Shown here: positions 1 to 9,429 of the stretch, piece by piece
Position numbering within the stretch: position 1 is the stretch's first letter
Layout: every line of letters starts with the position of its first letter
Assembly (NCBI RefSeq): GCF_005938745.2
Contig: NZ_VCBX02000002.1
Coordinates: 124,001-188,000, forward strand
Length of the DNA stretch: 64,000 nucleotides
Source of the DNA: Rhodococcus sp. KBS0724
Lineage (GTDB): Bacteria > Actinomycetota > Actinomycetes > Mycobacteriales > Mycobacteriaceae
Direction: 5' to 3'
Position numbers and translations under genes: made by a program
Notes under the pieces: model-generated
What the model was told of the DNA's origin: nothing
Database searches by the model: none
What the model saw: only the letters and a program-made list of their open reading frames with translations

Positions 1-2
1 GG

Positions 3-209
3 TCACCTGGCGATGAGGCGCCGCTCACCACTCGTTTTGAGCTGAGCCAATCTCTTGATCTGAGGCTTCGACGCCCTCTTCAGCTTCTTGTCGATGATCA
101 ACTTGGCCCGCGCCGCATTGATCCGCGCGTCAGTGACATGTGCAGCGCCCTGTGGTGTCGAGTCCGTCATGACTGTTCCTTCCGAGTCTTCACTGTCAGT
201 ATCGCCCAA
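3..209 (-). CDS. small basic hypothetical protein
   Basis: A 68-residue reading frame with its own stop at the window edge. An internal ATG at about 170 would give a 55-residue protein beginning MTDSTPQG. The C-terminal half is a lysine/arginine-rich amphipathic stretch (KLIIDKKLKRASKPQIKRL), suggesting nucleic-acid or membrane-surface contact, but no family is recognised. It is divergent from the cutinase gene across about 170 bp that must hold both promoters. It could be a chance ORF; the ordered helix-like composition argues mildly for a real gene. Confidence 0.4.
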   Translation of the reverse strand: MGDTDSEDSEGTVMTDSTPQGAAHVTDARINAARAKLIIDKKLKRASKPQIKRLAQLKTSGERRLIAR

Positions 210-376
210 GGCGAGCGCTTCTCAACAATGACGTCCGCGGCGGCCGGCTCATCCGGACCTGCAAGAGCATGCACCGGCCCCAGCAGCAAAGTTATCCACA
301 GTGACTTTGTCGCCCGAACCCACTGCCGTCGACACTGAGCACAACATCGCCCCGGCAGAAACGGACACCACCTCAC

Positions 377-2377
377 ATGTCCCCCGCACCAACACCATTC
401 GGCCGCCGACCTACCAGAAAGACGGATTCGAGCCGCCGCATATTAGCGCTCGGGCTCGGCATATCCACTCTCGGAGCGGGAACCCTGGCGCTCACGGTTC
501 CCACACTCGCATCCGCGACGACGCCGGGGTGCACCGACGTACTTGCAGTGATGACCCCCGGGACGTGGGAGACAACGTCCGACGCCGATCCCAGCGTTCC
601 TGTCGGGATGCTCGCACCGGTGGGCAATTCGCTGAAAACGACGTACGGCGACAATGTCGAGCTGTTCTACACCCCGTACGCTGCTTCGGCGTTCGATCAA
701 GGAAAAACCTACGGCGACAGCAAGGAAACGGCAATTGACGCCATCAACGACAAAGTAAGCACTGTCGCCGCGAACTGCCCCCACACAACATTCATCTTCT
801 CCGGCTACTCCCAAGGCGCGGATGCCACCGGAGACATCGCCTCCGCCATCGGCAACGGCAAAGGCCCGATCAGCTCCGACAAGGTCCTCGCCGTCGGCCT
901 ACTCGCGGACCCCGGCCGAGGAACAGACGGTGAATCCGTCGTCGGCCCATCCGCCACCGGAACCGGAATCGCAGACCCCCGCCCCCACGGAATGGGCACG
1001 CTCGCAGGACGAGTCGCGACCATCTGCGACCCCCAAGACCTTTACTGCTCGATCGACAAAAGCCGCAACAGTCTTCTCGGTGCGCTCGGAACCGTCCTGA
1101 GTAAGTCGCCCGGCGCATCCACCAACTTCCCCGTCGTCGGCGGCGGCTCACGTCTCGCGACGGCACTGACGTCCGATTTCTCCCACGCCAACCTGAGCGG
1201 CATCGGCGCCGACGTTGCAGGCCTCGCAGCAGCGCTCAACCCTCCCGCGCGGCAATCTGTCAACGTCTCCAGCGTCGCCCACAGCGCGACAGCACTGCTG
1301 GGCACCTTGAGCCCGTTGGCGGAGCTTCTCACGTCCGAGGCTGCGAACCCAGCATCGACGAGCACCCTGTCCAACGCACCTGCAGGTACTGCGGAGAACG
1401 CCGCCAACCAAGTACTCGTAAACACCCACGCCTCGAATCTCCCCGGTGCGTTGTCAAACGTAAACAGGATCGCGGCCGCTGCAACGCAATTGATCGACAC
1501 AGGGAACACATCCCTGGCGACAAGCTCACCGGAAGCCGGCGCGCTCGCCGCCACCGCCGCGGCACTAGGCAACCAGGTAGCACCTTTGGTCACCACACCG
1601 CCGGACGTCCTCGGCCAAGCATCTAGAGTGCTGGCAGTTCTCAAGCCGCGGGTCGTGGTCGATCAAGTCCTCAACATCGCCACCGGCATCACCTCCATCA
1701 ACTACCCCGCAATCCTGAATGATCTCGCGATGCTGCCGCAGAAAGTGGCCGCTCTCGACGTCGCCGGAGCCCACCAGATCGCAGGAGATCTCAACAACCA
1801 GTTCGCACCACTGGTGACAATGGCCGCCGACGTCGACCTCACATGGATCTCGCAGATCCTCACCGCCATCCCGGACCCGACCGGCACCGCGCAGATCGCG
1901 GCCGCCGTCTGCAATATCCTCTCCAGGGTCGACATCACCCGCATCGCCAACAACGTCGGGCAGATCCAAGAAGTTGCCTGGTCGGTTCTCGAAGGAAACC
2001 CGGCCGCACTCGCCGGACTGCTCCCGATCGGGCTCGACCTCGCCTCTGCCGCAACAACAATGCTCACCGGCACAGCAACCAAAACCGACACATCACTACT
2101 GGGCAAAGAAAGTTCTCCATCCGTCTCGTCCACCCAGATCAGCCGCCGAACCCAGAACATGGACCTGCGCGGACTAACCCGCTCCCTGACCGCGATGGCC
2201 GGAACACAAGACGCAGAAGACTTAACAGCACTCGTCGGCCAAGGACTCGACGCCGCCGCATTCGTCGCCTCCGGCGCACACACCAACTACACACAACTCA
2301 CCGTCGACAACACCGGCCGCAACGCAATCCAATGGCTCACCGACTGGTTCGCACTCCAAATCCAACACGCGCGATAG
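377..2377 (+). CDS. secreted cutinase-family protein with long C-terminal extension
   Basis: A 666-residue protein with an N-terminal signal sequence (basic residues about 10-21, a hydrophobic stretch about 22-42, small residues ending in ASA near 47). The region about 50-260 has the cutinase alpha/beta-hydrolase hallmarks: the nucleophile elbow GYSQG with Ser145, and the ICDPQDLYC motif (217-224) carrying the catalytic Asp and a disulfide cysteine. A His near 270 may complete the triad. Cutinase-like actinobacterial enzymes hydrolyse esters or lipids outside the cell. The remaining ~400 residues are Ala/Thr-rich and helical-looking with no recognised domain; typical cutinases are only about 200-230 residues, so this is a long-tailed form. 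Similar long proteins occur on actinobacterial plasmids, where a role in envelope remodelling during conjugation is possible but unproven. Confidence 0.85.
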   Translation: MSPAPTPFGRRPTRKTDSSRRILALGLGISTLGAGTLALTVPTLASATTPGCTDVLAVMTPGTWETTSDADPSVPVGMLAPVGNSLKTTYGDNVELFYTPYAASAFDQGKTYGDSKETAIDAINDKVSTVAANCPHTTFIFSGYSQGADATGDIASAIGNGKGPISSDKVLAVGLLADPGRGTDGESVVGPSATGTGIADPRPHGMGTLAGRVATICDPQDLYCSIDKSRNSLLGALGTVLSKSPGASTNFPVVGGGSRLATALTSDFSHANLSGIGADVAGLAAALNPPARQSVNVSSVAHSATALLGTLSPLAELLTSEAANPASTSTLSNAPAGTAENAANQVLVNTHASNLPGALSNVNRIAAAATQLIDTGNTSLATSSPEAGALAATAAALGNQVAPLVTTPPDVLGQASRVLAVLKPRVVVDQVLNIATGITSINYPAILNDLAMLPQKVAALDVAGAHQIAGDLNNQFAPLVTMAADVDLTWISQILTAIPDPTGTAQIAAAVCNILSRVDITRIANNVGQIQEVAWSVLEGNPAALAGLLPIGLDLASAATTMLTGTATKTDTSLLGKESSPSVSSTQISRRTQNMDLRGLTRSLTAMAGTQDAEDLTALVGQGLDAAAFVASGAHTNYTQLTVDNTGRNAIQWLTDWFALQIQHAR

Positions 2378-3064
2378 TCGATCTGAACCAGCACCAGCTC
2401 GACCGCTGGACCTCCATCAACGGGCACCGAACCTGCCGGATCACCGGTTTCGTTCTCTGGCTACGCCAACGCGGAATTATCGGTGACGCCGCCGTGCCGC
2501 ACAGGCCATCGGCATTTCCCACCGAGGTCGCGGACGCGCGATGAACACGCACGAAGAATCCGGCGACTTCACCGACGCCACCCTCGAACTGCCGCTACGT
2601 GTCGCCGGACTTCTGTTGCTGCTGTACGGGATCCCTCTCACCCGAATCCTCGCACTCAGCACCAGCGCCGTCGAGCAACGAGGAAACGAAACCAGCATCA
2701 TTTTTGCTCGCAACCCGGTTCAGCTGCCACCGACAGTCGCAACTTTGGTGGATGAACTGGTAGCAACTGCCATCACCCATCCTTTGGCTAGAAAGACAGG
2801 TTCGCCATTCTTGTTTCCCAGTCCCACCGTGCCCGGGACGGCTCGCCACGCCCGTCCGGCGGGGTGGCGATGTCCGACTTCGATATCCCGGTCAGGATCA
2901 GTCGCAACTCCGCTCTCCATATTCTCACCGAAGATCTCCCTGCCCCGGTGGTCGCCGAGCTGCTCGGTTCGCATATCCATGCCGTCAGTCGGTGGGCCAA
3001 CTATGCTCGCCGCGACTGGGCGCGCTACCTCGATGCCCGAACCAACTGGCCGAATCGAAGGTAG
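2378..3064 (+). pseudogene. tyrosine recombinase/integrase remnant, frameshifted
   Basis: Three successive reading frames together read like an actinobacterial tyrosine recombinase. About 2380-2541 gives an N-terminal-like segment (LNQHQLDRWTSINGHRTCR). About 2541-2860 gives the core start (LRVAGLLLLLYGIPLTRIL and a PFLFPSP segment). About 2880-3064 gives the C-terminal part with LLGSHIHAVSRWANYARRDW, normally the region just before and around the active-site Tyr. The parts are separated by frame changes near 2541 and 2870, and the N-terminal half of a normal integrase is missing. It is a decayed mobility gene directly behind the cutinase gene. Confidence 0.65.
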
Positions 3065-3285
3065 TCATCTACTTATTGGAGTGTGATCCGGCAGGCTGGA
3101 TCAGACGCCCTATTGGAACCCGGCGAGGAACGCTGCACCTCGGAGCGGGAGTTGGCGAACGATCTGTTCGACGTCAGCAGCGAATTCTGGTGCATGCGGA
3201 CTTTGAGTCACAGAAAAAGCCAATACACCGAGTGCGACAGTACTGTGAAGACCTCTGGCTTGTTCGGGAGTTAGGAGAGAAAAAT

Positions 3286-3696
3286 GTGTGCTGCCGCCAA
3301 AGTTGCCTCGTCGGTGATGCAAGTAGCCACCTGGATCGGTCGGTGAGTTACTACTGCGACGTGTTTTCCTGCCGTGTCGCACTGCGTGAACGCGATGCGG
3401 TGCTTCTCCTGACGCCGGATGATTTTCAGATCTACATGTATGTGCAAAAGGGCGCATCCCGGCGCAACATGAGCAACATCGGCGTCCACTACGTCATGTG
3501 GTCCGCTGATACAGAAGAGGAACTTACGCGGATCAGTGAGCGTCTACGCGCATACGATGCCTCCACCTTCACCCAGACAGTCGGTGGAGTGACCTTCGTC
3601 GACGGCTGCGATCCTGACGGCATCCGCGTCATCGTCGCCCACCCGGGCCCCGAGCAACTACCCCGAGAGCTGATCGCACAACGATTTCACGGATAA
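3286..3696 (+). CDS. VOC (glyoxalase-fold) family protein, start possibly frameshifted
   Basis: The reading frame contains a one-module VOC fold: LDRSVSYYCDVFSCRVALRE, then LLLTPDDFQIYMY and FVDGCDPDGIRVIVAHPGP. A Shine-Dalgarno-like AGGAGA lies about 8 bases before ATG 3284 and GTG 3286. The ATG frame codes MCAAAKVASSVMQVA and then meets a stop at 3346, while the typical VOC sequence continues in the GTG frame from HLDRS. The natural protein may therefore have been MCAAAKVASSVMQVA joined to HLDRSVSYY, with a single-base indel near 3325-3335. Substrate unknown; the family includes dioxygenases, glyoxalases and resistance proteins. Confidence 0.5.
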   Translation: MCCRQSCLVGDASSHLDRSVSYYCDVFSCRVALRERDAVLLLTPDDFQIYMYVQKGASRRNMSNIGVHYVMWSADTEEELTRISERLRAYDASTFTQTVGGVTFVDGCDPDGIRVIVAHPGPEQLPRELIAQRFHG

Positions 3697-3734
3697 CTTG
3701 CCCGTCGACCGCGGGTAGCGGTGCGTTGGTCTAG

Positions 3735-3932
3735 TCAGTCCTCGCTGCTCACACGGTCACCGATCCACTCCAGGAGGTCGGGATCGGATGACGTCAGGCG
3801 CTCTAATTCCTCGCCCCCGTCGCAGCGTCGTAGTGAGATCGTGATCGATGTGGAGGTGCGCCGTAGAACCCGCCACGTCGCTCCGGAGTCGGACCATCGC
3901 GAAAGCGTCTCCACCGGTTGCTCTTCCGTCAT
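3735..3932 (-). CDS. small hypothetical protein downstream of hmp
   Basis: A 65-residue ORF beginning MTEEQPVETLSRWSDSG, whose ATG lies 11 bases after the hmp stop on the same strand, so it is probably the third gene of the nsrR-hmp transcript. The sequence has a beta-rich centre (TSTSITISLRR) and an acidic C-terminus. No domain is recognised. An NO-linked role is inferred only from position. Confidence 0.55.
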   Translation of the reverse strand: MTEEQPVETLSRWSDSGATWRVLRRTSTSITISLRRCDGGEELERLTSSDPDLLEWIGDRVSSED

Positions 3933-3943
3933 GTCGGCTCCGC

Positions 3944-5137
3944 TCAGGTGTTGGCCCAGCTGTCGGGCCCGAAGACCTCGTAGTGGATATTCTGTGCCGG
4001 GACGTCCCTTTCGAGCAGCGATGCGCGCATCGCCAACATAAACGGCATCGGCCCGCAAAGGAAGGCTTGGGTATTGGGCTCCACTGCAATGTCTTGCAAA
4101 TCCGCCCGTCCTTCGTGAACCGATCCGAACGCAACGTGCGTGCCGAGATCCTCGTACCACCGGTGCAATGTTGCGGCCGGGATCTTGCCGACCAGCGTGC
4201 TGAGTTCTGCGCGGTGAGCATGATCGGCGATGGATCGATCAGCATGAATGACAGAGACCGAACGCTCAGCGCGGGTGTCCACGAGATGATTGAGCATGCC
4301 GATCATCGGTGTGCATCCGATTCCGGCAGATGCGAGCAGCAGTGGTGAGTTGTCATCCGGCATCATCAGATCGCCGAACGGTGTGGTTACCGACAGCTCG
4401 GAACCTTCGAACGTGTTGTTGTAGAGGAAGTTCGACACTTCACCGTCGGGCGTGCCCGAAATTCTCTTCACGCTGATTCGCCAGTCGGCACTGCTCGGCA
4501 CGGAACACAGGCTATATTGCCGGATCTGGCGAGCGCCGTCGGGAAGGATGACGCCGACTGAAAGATACTGTCCGGGAGCGAATGTGGGGAGCGCGCTGCC
4601 GTCGAGTGAAGTGAGGGTGAGTGACACGGTATCGGCGGACTGCAATACCCGTTCGGTGATTCGCACCGTCCGCCAGACGTCGCCGGCTGCGACTCCGGCG
4701 AGTTGGTAGAGGCCTCGCTCCATCGCGATGAGGGTTTCCGCCATCAGCCAGTAGACCTCGTTCCAGGCTGCTGCGACGTCGGGAGTGACTGCATCGCCGA
4801 GTATTTCGACGATCGCCGCAAAGAGGTGTTCATGCACGATCGCATACTGGTCAGGGGTAATCCCCAGCGACGCATGCTTGTGCGCGATACGCGAAAGGAT
4901 GAGATCAACCTTGGCGCTGTCAGGTTCGAGCTGCAATGTCGCGAATGCCGCGATGGCGCCCGCCAGCGCCTTCTGCTGTTCGCCCTGCTTCTGATTGCCG
5001 CGATTGAACAGATCGCGTTCTAGTTCGGGATGGGCGTCGAACATCGTGCGGTAGAACAGGGTTGTGATATCGCCGATGGCGGCGCCGACCACGGGAAGAG
5101 TGACGCGAATGACCTCGGTTGACTGTGGGGAAAGCAT
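3944..5137 (-). CDS. hmp: flavohemoprotein, nitric oxide dioxygenase
   Basis: A 397-residue flavohaemoglobin of the normal length. Residues 1-140 are the globin domain, with the B10-type Tyr29 in LFYRTMF, Gln53 in the distal pocket region and the proximal haem His88 in AHKHASLGI. Residues about 150-265 are the ferredoxin-reductase-type FAD domain with RQYSLCSVP. Residues about 270-395 are the NAD(P)H domain with AGIGCTPM and the CGPMPFM motif, ending in the usual FGPD segment. The enzyme converts NO plus O2 to nitrate using NAD(P)H. It sits 32 bases downstream of the NsrR-type repressor gene, the classic arrangement for NO-induced detoxification. Confidence 0.95.
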   Translation of the reverse strand: MLSPQSTEVIRVTLPVVGAAIGDITTLFYRTMFDAHPELERDLFNRGNQKQGEQQKALAGAIAAFATLQLEPDSAKVDLILSRIAHKHASLGITPDQYAIVHEHLFAAIVEILGDAVTPDVAAAWNEVYWLMAETLIAMERGLYQLAGVAAGDVWRTVRITERVLQSADTVSLTLTSLDGSALPTFAPGQYLSVGVILPDGARQIRQYSLCSVPSSADWRISVKRISGTPDGEVSNFLYNNTFEGSELSVTTPFGDLMMPDDNSPLLLASAGIGCTPMIGMLNHLVDTRAERSVSVIHADRSIADHAHRAELSTLVGKIPAATLHRWYEDLGTHVAFGSVHEGRADLQDIAVEPNTQAFLCGPMPFMLAMRASLLERDVPAQNIHYEVFGPDSWANT

Positions 5138-5169
5138 GAGCTGCTCCGTTCGGTCGAAATTGACGTTGA

Positions 5170-5619
5170 TCAGCTTGCTTCGTCGCTCCGAGTGGTGAGG
5201 CGAAGCAGAACAGTTTTGGACGGCTGCCGGATGACGTCTTCGATCGTGACCGCGTCGAGCGAAATGAAAAACGCTTCCTGAGCGTCGCGCAATGCACTCC
5301 TAAGGAGGCAACCCCCGCGCAGCGGGCACGGCTTGTCGCCTTCGCAGTCGACGACCTCGCCCGACCCTTCCAGGCGTCTGGCCAGCCAGCCGATGGTGGC
5401 GGTGCGGCCGAGTTCGGTGATGGAAAGACCACCGCCGCGGCCGCGCCTAGTTGTCACGATGCCCAACTCGCCGAGCCGTGTAACCACCTTGGTGGCATGG
5501 GAATACGACACGTTGAGCTGCTCCGCAATTACCCGGGTACTGGGGGAAGCATCGGCGTCGAGTACGGCCAACCGCATGACGACACGCAATCCCAGATCGG
5601 TGAACTGCGTCAGTTGCAT
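5170..5619 (-). CDS. nsrR: Rrf2-family NO-sensing repressor NsrR
   Basis: A 149-residue Rrf2-family regulator. The N-terminal winged helix-turn-helix (about 1-75) includes LNVSYSHATKVVTRLGELG and the RGRGGG wing. Three cysteines (Cys92, Cys98, Cys104 in DCEGDKPCPLRGGC) are spaced as in NsrR for binding an Fe-S cluster that reacts with NO. The gene lies immediately upstream of hmp on the same strand, so it probably represses its own operon until NO destroys the cluster. A near-perfect palindrome sits 12-43 bases before the start codon. Confidence 0.92.
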   Translation of the reverse strand: MQLTQFTDLGLRVVMRLAVLDADASPSTRVIAEQLNVSYSHATKVVTRLGELGIVTTRRGRGGGLSITELGRTATIGWLARRLEGSGEVVDCEGDKPCPLRGGCLLRSALRDAQEAFFISLDAVTIEDVIRQPSKTVLLRLTTRSDEAS

Positions 5620-5630
5620 GACCTGAACCT

Positions 5631-5662
5631 ACATAATTCACATCTGAGATGACTATTTATGT
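5631..5662 (-). promoter_or_regulatory. candidate NsrR operator upstream of nsrR-hmp
   Basis: A dyad centred at 5646: a perfect inner repeat CATCT-G-AGATG (5641-5651) flanked by outer arms ACATAA (5631-5636) and TTATGT (5657-5662), the outer pair offset by one base. It lies just upstream of nsrR, where an autoregulatory site is expected. Assignment to NsrR rests on position and dyad symmetry. Confidence 0.55.
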
Positions 5663-5795
5663 GAGGGGGATCTCAACCAAGGCCCAACGCACCACGTCGA
5701 CATAGTCGAGAAACGCTGTGAAGCGGCACCGATCGTGCAAAATTTGGTTTGTTGCCGAAAGGTCGAATCGGCCACATCGTCCACGTAATGCGCTC

Positions 5796-6032
5796 TCAGA
5801 GGGCGGAGGCAAAACCGTACCGTCGACGCATTTCCTTGATGGCGACGACGTCGTCCGCGCTGAAACTCGTTGCAGCTGACCATTGCAGCGCTTGCGCGTA
5901 GTCCTCTCGCCACTGGACGATCTCACGTGCCGTGAGGCGAGTGACAGTCGGTTTCTGCCCCTCGGCTGCGGGTTCGAATTGGGCCAGAAACACGGCGAGC
6001 AATGCGGCTTCGCGCCGACACGTGTTCGTCAT
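5796..6032 (-). CDS. hypothetical protein
   Basis: A 78-residue ORF starting at the internal ATG (MTNTCRREAALLAVFLAQFE). The composition is protein-like with a mixed hydrophobic/charged helical pattern and an ending REIVQWREDYAQALQWSAATSF. No family is recognised. It lies downstream of nothing obvious on its strand, about 130 bp beyond the nsrR promoter, and could be a stand-alone small gene. Confidence 0.4.
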   Translation of the reverse strand: MTNTCRREAALLAVFLAQFEPAAEGQKPTVTRLTAREIVQWREDYAQALQWSAATSFSADDVVAIKEMRRRYGFASAL

Positions 6033-6731
6033 GGTGCCACCGCTTTGACGCTGATACCGGCAACGCGGATCGGTGCTGCAATGATCCCGCAAGCGTCGAT
6101 CGGATCTCGGTGAGGCCGATCAATGCGTCGAACGCAACCACGAACAAATGATGTACAGGGACTTTCGATCCGGAAATGCACTGTGCTACATAGTTTCATT
6201 GCAGATGGAGCTCCATTCGGCCCCGACCTAATGAAGACGAAACAACATTCAAGTAACTCACCGTAACAGTACGATTCAGATTATCGTTAACCTTAAGCTA
6301 CCGACGGTTCGCTCACCGTACATCGCACTTGAACGACAACTGTCAACGGGGGGGTAACGACGATGGACTGGATCTGGAATCAGTCCGCCGCCGAAGTCCG
6401 TCGTATATTTTTTGCGTCGAGCGACTCACCAACGGTCACGCTTGAGATCGCACGTGTGGGCATCGGCCCCATGTTGCGCGGTTCTGTCCGCCACGTTATT
6501 CTGCCGAAGGTTTTGTGGGCCCGTAATCGGCGGTGTAGGCGGATCGGTGGAGTCAACCATCGGTGACATCAGACGCTGTAAGCGACACCGGCGAGATACC
6601 GGTGCGCAAAATTGTTCGATGACCTGACCCTACTCACCACCATTAGCCGGAAAGTCGGCTTACCTGGTTTTTGTTGACTACCGCGTCGCATCTCGGAGCG
6701 TATATGCGGACACGTCGGGAACGATCCATTC
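6033..6731. other. sparse region without a convincing gene
   Basis: About 700 bp with only short weak ORFs. One ATG at 6363 follows a G-rich stretch and opens a 67-residue frame (MDWIWNQSAAEVRRIFFASS) that is not recognised and may be the truncated start of a lost gene. No RNA gene or clear repeat is seen. Confidence 0.3.
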
Positions 6732-7020
6732 CTAGCCGACTTCCTCGATCGGGAGAACATCGAGGACGATGTCCGGATCCAGCGGTATTTCTCCCAAGAT
6801 CCGGGGAACTCGCGTGCCTGTACCAGGAGGCGATGGGCTGCGCTCGTCCCAGCTGATCGAGACCCCCGCAGCAAGGAGGGCATCCTGATCGATAACCACC
6901 ACTACCAGTGGAAGTCGGAGGTCTCCGTACACTGTCGCGAGAACATACTCGAGATCCCCAGCAGTGGCAGCGTGGATAAAGCCGGCGAAAATGGATCGGG
7001 CCAGCGCCTTTGTCAAAGTT
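6732..7020 (-). pseudogene. unrecognised ORF fragment next to an IS110 relic
   Basis: The minus-strand frame reads protein-like text such as GDLEYVLATVYGDLRLPLVV and RVPRILGEIPLDPDIVLDV, ending at a stop near 6732. Its upstream end runs straight into IS110-derived sequence near 7020-7040, so its true start is probably lost. Function unknown; the N-terminal part of the longer open frame is antisense IS110 sequence and should be ignored. Confidence 0.25.
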
Positions 7021-7039
7021 GAGGCGCATGTGTCGGACT

Positions 7040-7488
7040 TCGCCGCCTGACGGTCGAGATTGATGAACTCGCCGCCGAGATCACTTCCCGGACCACCGTG
7101 CTGGCGCCGTCCTTGCTGGCGATCCCGGGCTGCGGCGCGTTGACCGCGGCGAAGATCATCGGTGAGACCGCGCAGGTCGGCCGATTCCACTCCAAGGATG
7201 CGTTCGCCCGCCACAACGCCGGCCGCGCCGTTACCAGTGTGGTCGTCGAATCATGCGCGACATCGTCTCTCGCGCACAGGGAACCGGCAAATCAATGCAG
7301 GTATTCACCGGATCGCTCTGACTCAAGCACGGTGCCACGCACCCGCCCGCGAGTTGCTCGACCGACGCCGAAAGAACGGTGACGGAGGTATGGAAGCACT
7401 TCGGGTTCTCAAGCGTCGACTTTCCGATGTCGTCTTCCGTGCCATGGTCGTAGACCAGTCACTGACGGTCATCGACGCTGCTGCCTGA
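7040..7488 (+). pseudogene. IS110-family transposase C-terminal relic, frameshifted
   Basis: The plus strand reads LLAIPGCGALTAAKIIGET, the helix-hairpin-like Transposase_20 region typical of IS110 transposases, followed in another frame by RTGNRQINAGIHRIALTQAR and a C-terminal segment with LRVLKRRLSDVVFRAM. The frame changes near 7225, and the N-terminal DEDD domain is absent. A dead 3' half of an element. Confidence 0.75.
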
Positions 7489-7699
7489 CAGAGGAGCTAG
7501 AAACAGTCCCGAGCTACGCGGATCGACCAGGTTCGGTGTCGCGTCAACTCTGGCTTGTGGTGATGAATGAGAATCAGGTCGCCACGTGTGACCGACCTGC
7601 AAACGTTCGTGCAGGTCAGGACTTCAGCTTTCGCTGCGGTCTGGTCAGTGTGGCGACCTGGTGCTCGTCGCGATTTCGATGGTATCCGAAGGTTCCGAC

Positions 7700-8077
7700 A
7701 TGATTGAGGCTGCCAGTATTGGGCGGTGTTCGGCCAGTTGCGGCAAAATGATGTGGACGTTGTTGTCGAGGTGTGATGCGGGGGCTTTTGTGGGCAAAGA
7801 TTCTTACAGTGCATCGGATTTGGTTGCGCTGGGTTATGCGAGCGAGCGTTTAACTTCGATGTTCGGGGAGCCCGAGTCCGTTGATGGGGAGTCTCATTGG
7901 GATGTGGAGACCGTCTTCGCGGTTGAACGTGATGTCTTAGCTCCTGCTGCACGGGTGATGTTTGATGCGTTTGCTCCGGAGTGGAATACCCGGTTGAGTA
8001 TGCAGGCCGCAAATCTGTCGTTGGGGTGGCCTCAGATGGAGCAGATGCTTTCGCGGGTGATGTTGAGGGATTCGTGA
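7700..8077 (+). CDS. hypothetical protein, possibly a fragment
   Basis: An ORF with protein-like composition, including KDSYSASDLVALGYASERL and ESHWDVETVFAVERDVLAPA, ending LSRVMLRDS. The start is uncertain; ATG 7700 is one choice. No known domain is recognised. The terminal helix-rich segment suggests an intracellular soluble protein or the surviving C-terminal part of a longer one. Confidence 0.4.
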   Translation: MIEAASIGRCSASCGKMMWTLLSRCDAGAFVGKDSYSASDLVALGYASERLTSMFGEPESVDGESHWDVETVFAVERDVLAPAARVMFDAFAPEWNTRLSMQAANLSLGWPQMEQMLSRVMLRDS

Positions 8078-8388
8078 CGGTACACGTGCTCCGGTCTAAT
8101 CGAGATTTCGTCCGCCCCGCGGTTCAGTTCATAGCTATGAAGATTTGATCTTCGAACTGCGTGTAGCGCGCTTTCATAGTCTGCGCTAATTCATCTTCGA
8201 GTCTGACTGCCAGCGTGCATGTTTCGCCTGCGAGTCGGGAAGTGCGATCAGTCGCATTCAGTATCGTTCGCGCCCACCTGATGACGGCCGTGAGTGACAT
8301 GCTGGCATGAAACTCTCATGGTCCCATCGACTCAATCGCGCAAATTGCGCCGATGAAACAGATCAATCTTCTGGTCTTGCAGCTGTTT
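8078..8388. other. intergenic, possible short gene relic
   Basis: About 310 bp between a hypothetical ORF and the AbiE genes. On the minus strand near 8125-8230 a short stretch reads TLAVRLEDELAQTMKARYT, reminiscent of a small DNA-binding or antitoxin-type segment, but it is too short to classify. Confidence 0.25.
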
Positions 8389-9429
8389 TCAGGTCCGATC
8401 GGAACTGTTCACATCAAGTAAGCTGCGATACTCTTCTACTCGATCGAGCACCACATCGAACGAGGGCGCATCCACGCCGTAGTAGAGGCCCCGCATCGCT
8501 TTCTCATGCTCCACCCGCAGCACCCCCGAATGTCTCCACTCGCGGGAAAAGATTTCCGAGGCCGCGAATCCCCCTACCGGAGGTTCCTCATCCGGCAGCG
8601 GATAGGCCTGCGAGACGACGATGCAGTCACGAACGATCGCACGAGCGGTCTCCTTGTCGGACAACAACTCCAGCACGGTGTGGTCACCGAGCAACGCCCA
8701 CACGTCGTAGAGTTGCCGTCCGATCCTCGACCACCCATCGGCCTGTCCCCTACCGCCGCGGGTTCGTGCCACGAAATTGTTCATACGCAACAATTTTTCG
8801 ATCAACGTCCGGCCCGGATGCAACATCCGCACCTCAAAACTTGCCAGATCCGGATACGCCGCGATCGGCACACCCGCAGCCTCGAGTTCACGTCCGAGCA
8901 GACTGGTCACCGGCATCACCTGTGTCGGTGTCGGTCCCCCTGCCTGACCGAACTCGAGCATGATGCGGGTCGGATCGGCGATCCCCATCGTGTCCAACTC
9001 CGGAGCGAGAGGCACTTCGATATAGACCTTGCGCCAAAAGCTGTCGTCGGTGCCCTCGGCCCCTTTCTCTCCGCCGGAACCGTTTTCAGGTTTGAGCGCG
9101 ACCGCACCGGGAATTGCGTCCGCTGCAGCCTCACACATGCGTTTCAATGCTCGTTCGGTTGCCCGCTTGTTGCCGTACCGGCCGGTGACCAACAAGTCGA
9201 GATCTTCGGAAAACCGTTGCACGAGACGCATCTTCTCCAGGCTGGTGCCGCCCTTGAAGACGAGGTCATCGGCGGCATGCGAAACAACAGCGCGCAGTGC
9301 CTCGCACACCCAGTAGTCCTTGGCGACCGCCAACTCCGAAATGTTCAACTTCGATGCCGCCGCAGCTACTGTCTGAGAAAAAATCGACTCATTCTCGTTC
9401 CGCCACAACATGACCGGGCGCGAACTCAC
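8389..9429 (-). CDS. AbiEii/AbiGii-type nucleotidyltransferase toxin
   Basis: A nucleotidyltransferase-fold protein of about 346 residues, the toxin of a type IV abortive-infection toxin-antitoxin system. Hallmarks are FKGGTSLEKM (GGTS motif), then FSEDLDLL (the metal-binding D-x-D), and a downstream IEKLLRMNN-type helix. The usual DUF1814 length is met. The proposed GTG start (9429) overlaps the stop of the upstream AbiEi gene as GTGA, typical of translational coupling; ATG 9411 is an alternative. Relatives transfer nucleotides to RNA and stop growth on phage infection. A plausible plasmid maintenance and phage-defence function. Confidence 0.88.
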   Translation of the reverse strand: MSSRPVMLWRNENESIFSQTVAAAASKLNISELAVAKDYWVCEALRAVVSHAADDLVFKGGTSLEKMRLVQRFSEDLDLLVTGRYGNKRATERALKRMCEAAADAIPGAVALKPENGSGGEKGAEGTDDSFWRKVYIEVPLAPELDTMGIADPTRIMLEFGQAGGPTPTQVMPVTSLLGRELEAAGVPIAAYPDLASFEVRMLHPGRTLIEKLLRMNNFVARTRGGRGQADGWSRIGRQLYDVWALLGDHTVLELLSDKETARAIVRDCIVVSQAYPLPDEEPPVGGFAASEIFSREWRHSGVLRVEHEKAMRGLYYGVDAPSFDVVLDRVEEYRSLLDVNSSDRT

